Source: Candidatus Melainabacteria bacterium
GTDB taxonomy: Bacteria; Cyanobacteriota; Vampirovibrionia; Obscuribacterales; Obscuribacteraceae
Length of the DNA: 6,245 bases
NCBI GenBank assembly: GCA_016209785.1
Contig: JACQVM010000007.1
Span: 1-6,245, forward strand
Reading direction: 5' to 3'
Part shown: piece by piece, positions 6,229-6,245 of the stretch
How positions within the stretch are numbered: the first letter of the stretch is position 1
Layout of the letters: each line of letters starts with the position of its first letter
Program-made: the position numbers and the translations under genes
The notes under the pieces: model-generated
Told to the model about the DNA's origin: nothing
Database searches by the model: none
Seen by the model: only the letters and a program-made list of their open reading frames with translations

Positions 6229-6245
6229 GCTCTGAGGTCGCTACC

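Noticed and set aside
1..6245. CRISPR array, tRNA/rRNA, insertion sequence or terminator
   Set aside because: No spaced direct repeats, transposase motifs, structured RNA genes or GC hairpins with a T run were found; coding sequence fills nearly the whole window.

Overview
This window is a compact, single-strand metabolic gene cluster. All six genes read on the minus strand, so transcription runs from the right edge to the left edge. The organism is most likely an anaerobic bacterium that degrades aromatic compounds through CoA thioesters. That rests on the enzyme set, which matches the late benzoyl-CoA pathway plus a molybdenum hydroxylase-type reductase. Base composition is moderate, slightly AT-rich by eye, and the ribosome binding sites are strong GGAGG types. 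Nothing in the window fixes the taxonomy; Desulfobacterota, Clostridia (Peptococcaceae-like) and other anaerobes all fit.

Order of transcription: (1) a crotonase-family ring-cleaving hydrolase similar to 6-oxocyclohex-1-ene-1-carbonyl-CoA hydrolase (Oah/BamA), with an unusual C-terminal zinc ribbon; (2) a zinc, NAD-dependent alcohol dehydrogenase similar to 6-hydroxycyclohex-1-ene-1-carbonyl-CoA dehydrogenase (Had); (3) a FadI-like thiolase; (4) a two-domain protein with a 3-hydroxyacyl-CoA dehydrogenase first and an enoyl-CoA hydratase second, the reverse of FadB/FadJ; (5) a 2x[2Fe-2S] small subunit of the xanthine dehydrogenase family; (6) the first 92 codons of the matching molybdopterin large subunit, cut by the left edge. 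Genes 5 and 6 look most like 4-hydroxybenzoyl-CoA reductase (HcrC/HbaB and HcrA/HbaC).

Proposed joint role (inference): the reductase removes the phenolic hydroxyl of 4-hydroxybenzoyl-CoA to give benzoyl-CoA. After ring reduction and hydration, encoded elsewhere, Had oxidises the ring alcohol and Oah adds water and opens the ring to a C7 dicarboxyl-CoA. The dehydrogenase/hydratase fusion and the thiolase then carry out beta-oxidation. The ring-dearomatising benzoyl-CoA reductase, the dienoyl-CoA hydratase, a CoA ligase and the FAD subunit of the hydroxylase are not in the window.

The genes are tightly packed. Two junctions overlap (4 and 8 nt), one has a 2-nt gap, and the others have gaps of 14 and 38 nt, so this looks like one operon with translational coupling. 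No gene-free stretch reaches 300 bases. I see no promoter, terminator, RNA gene, mobile element or CRISPR array. The operon start lies beyond the right edge.
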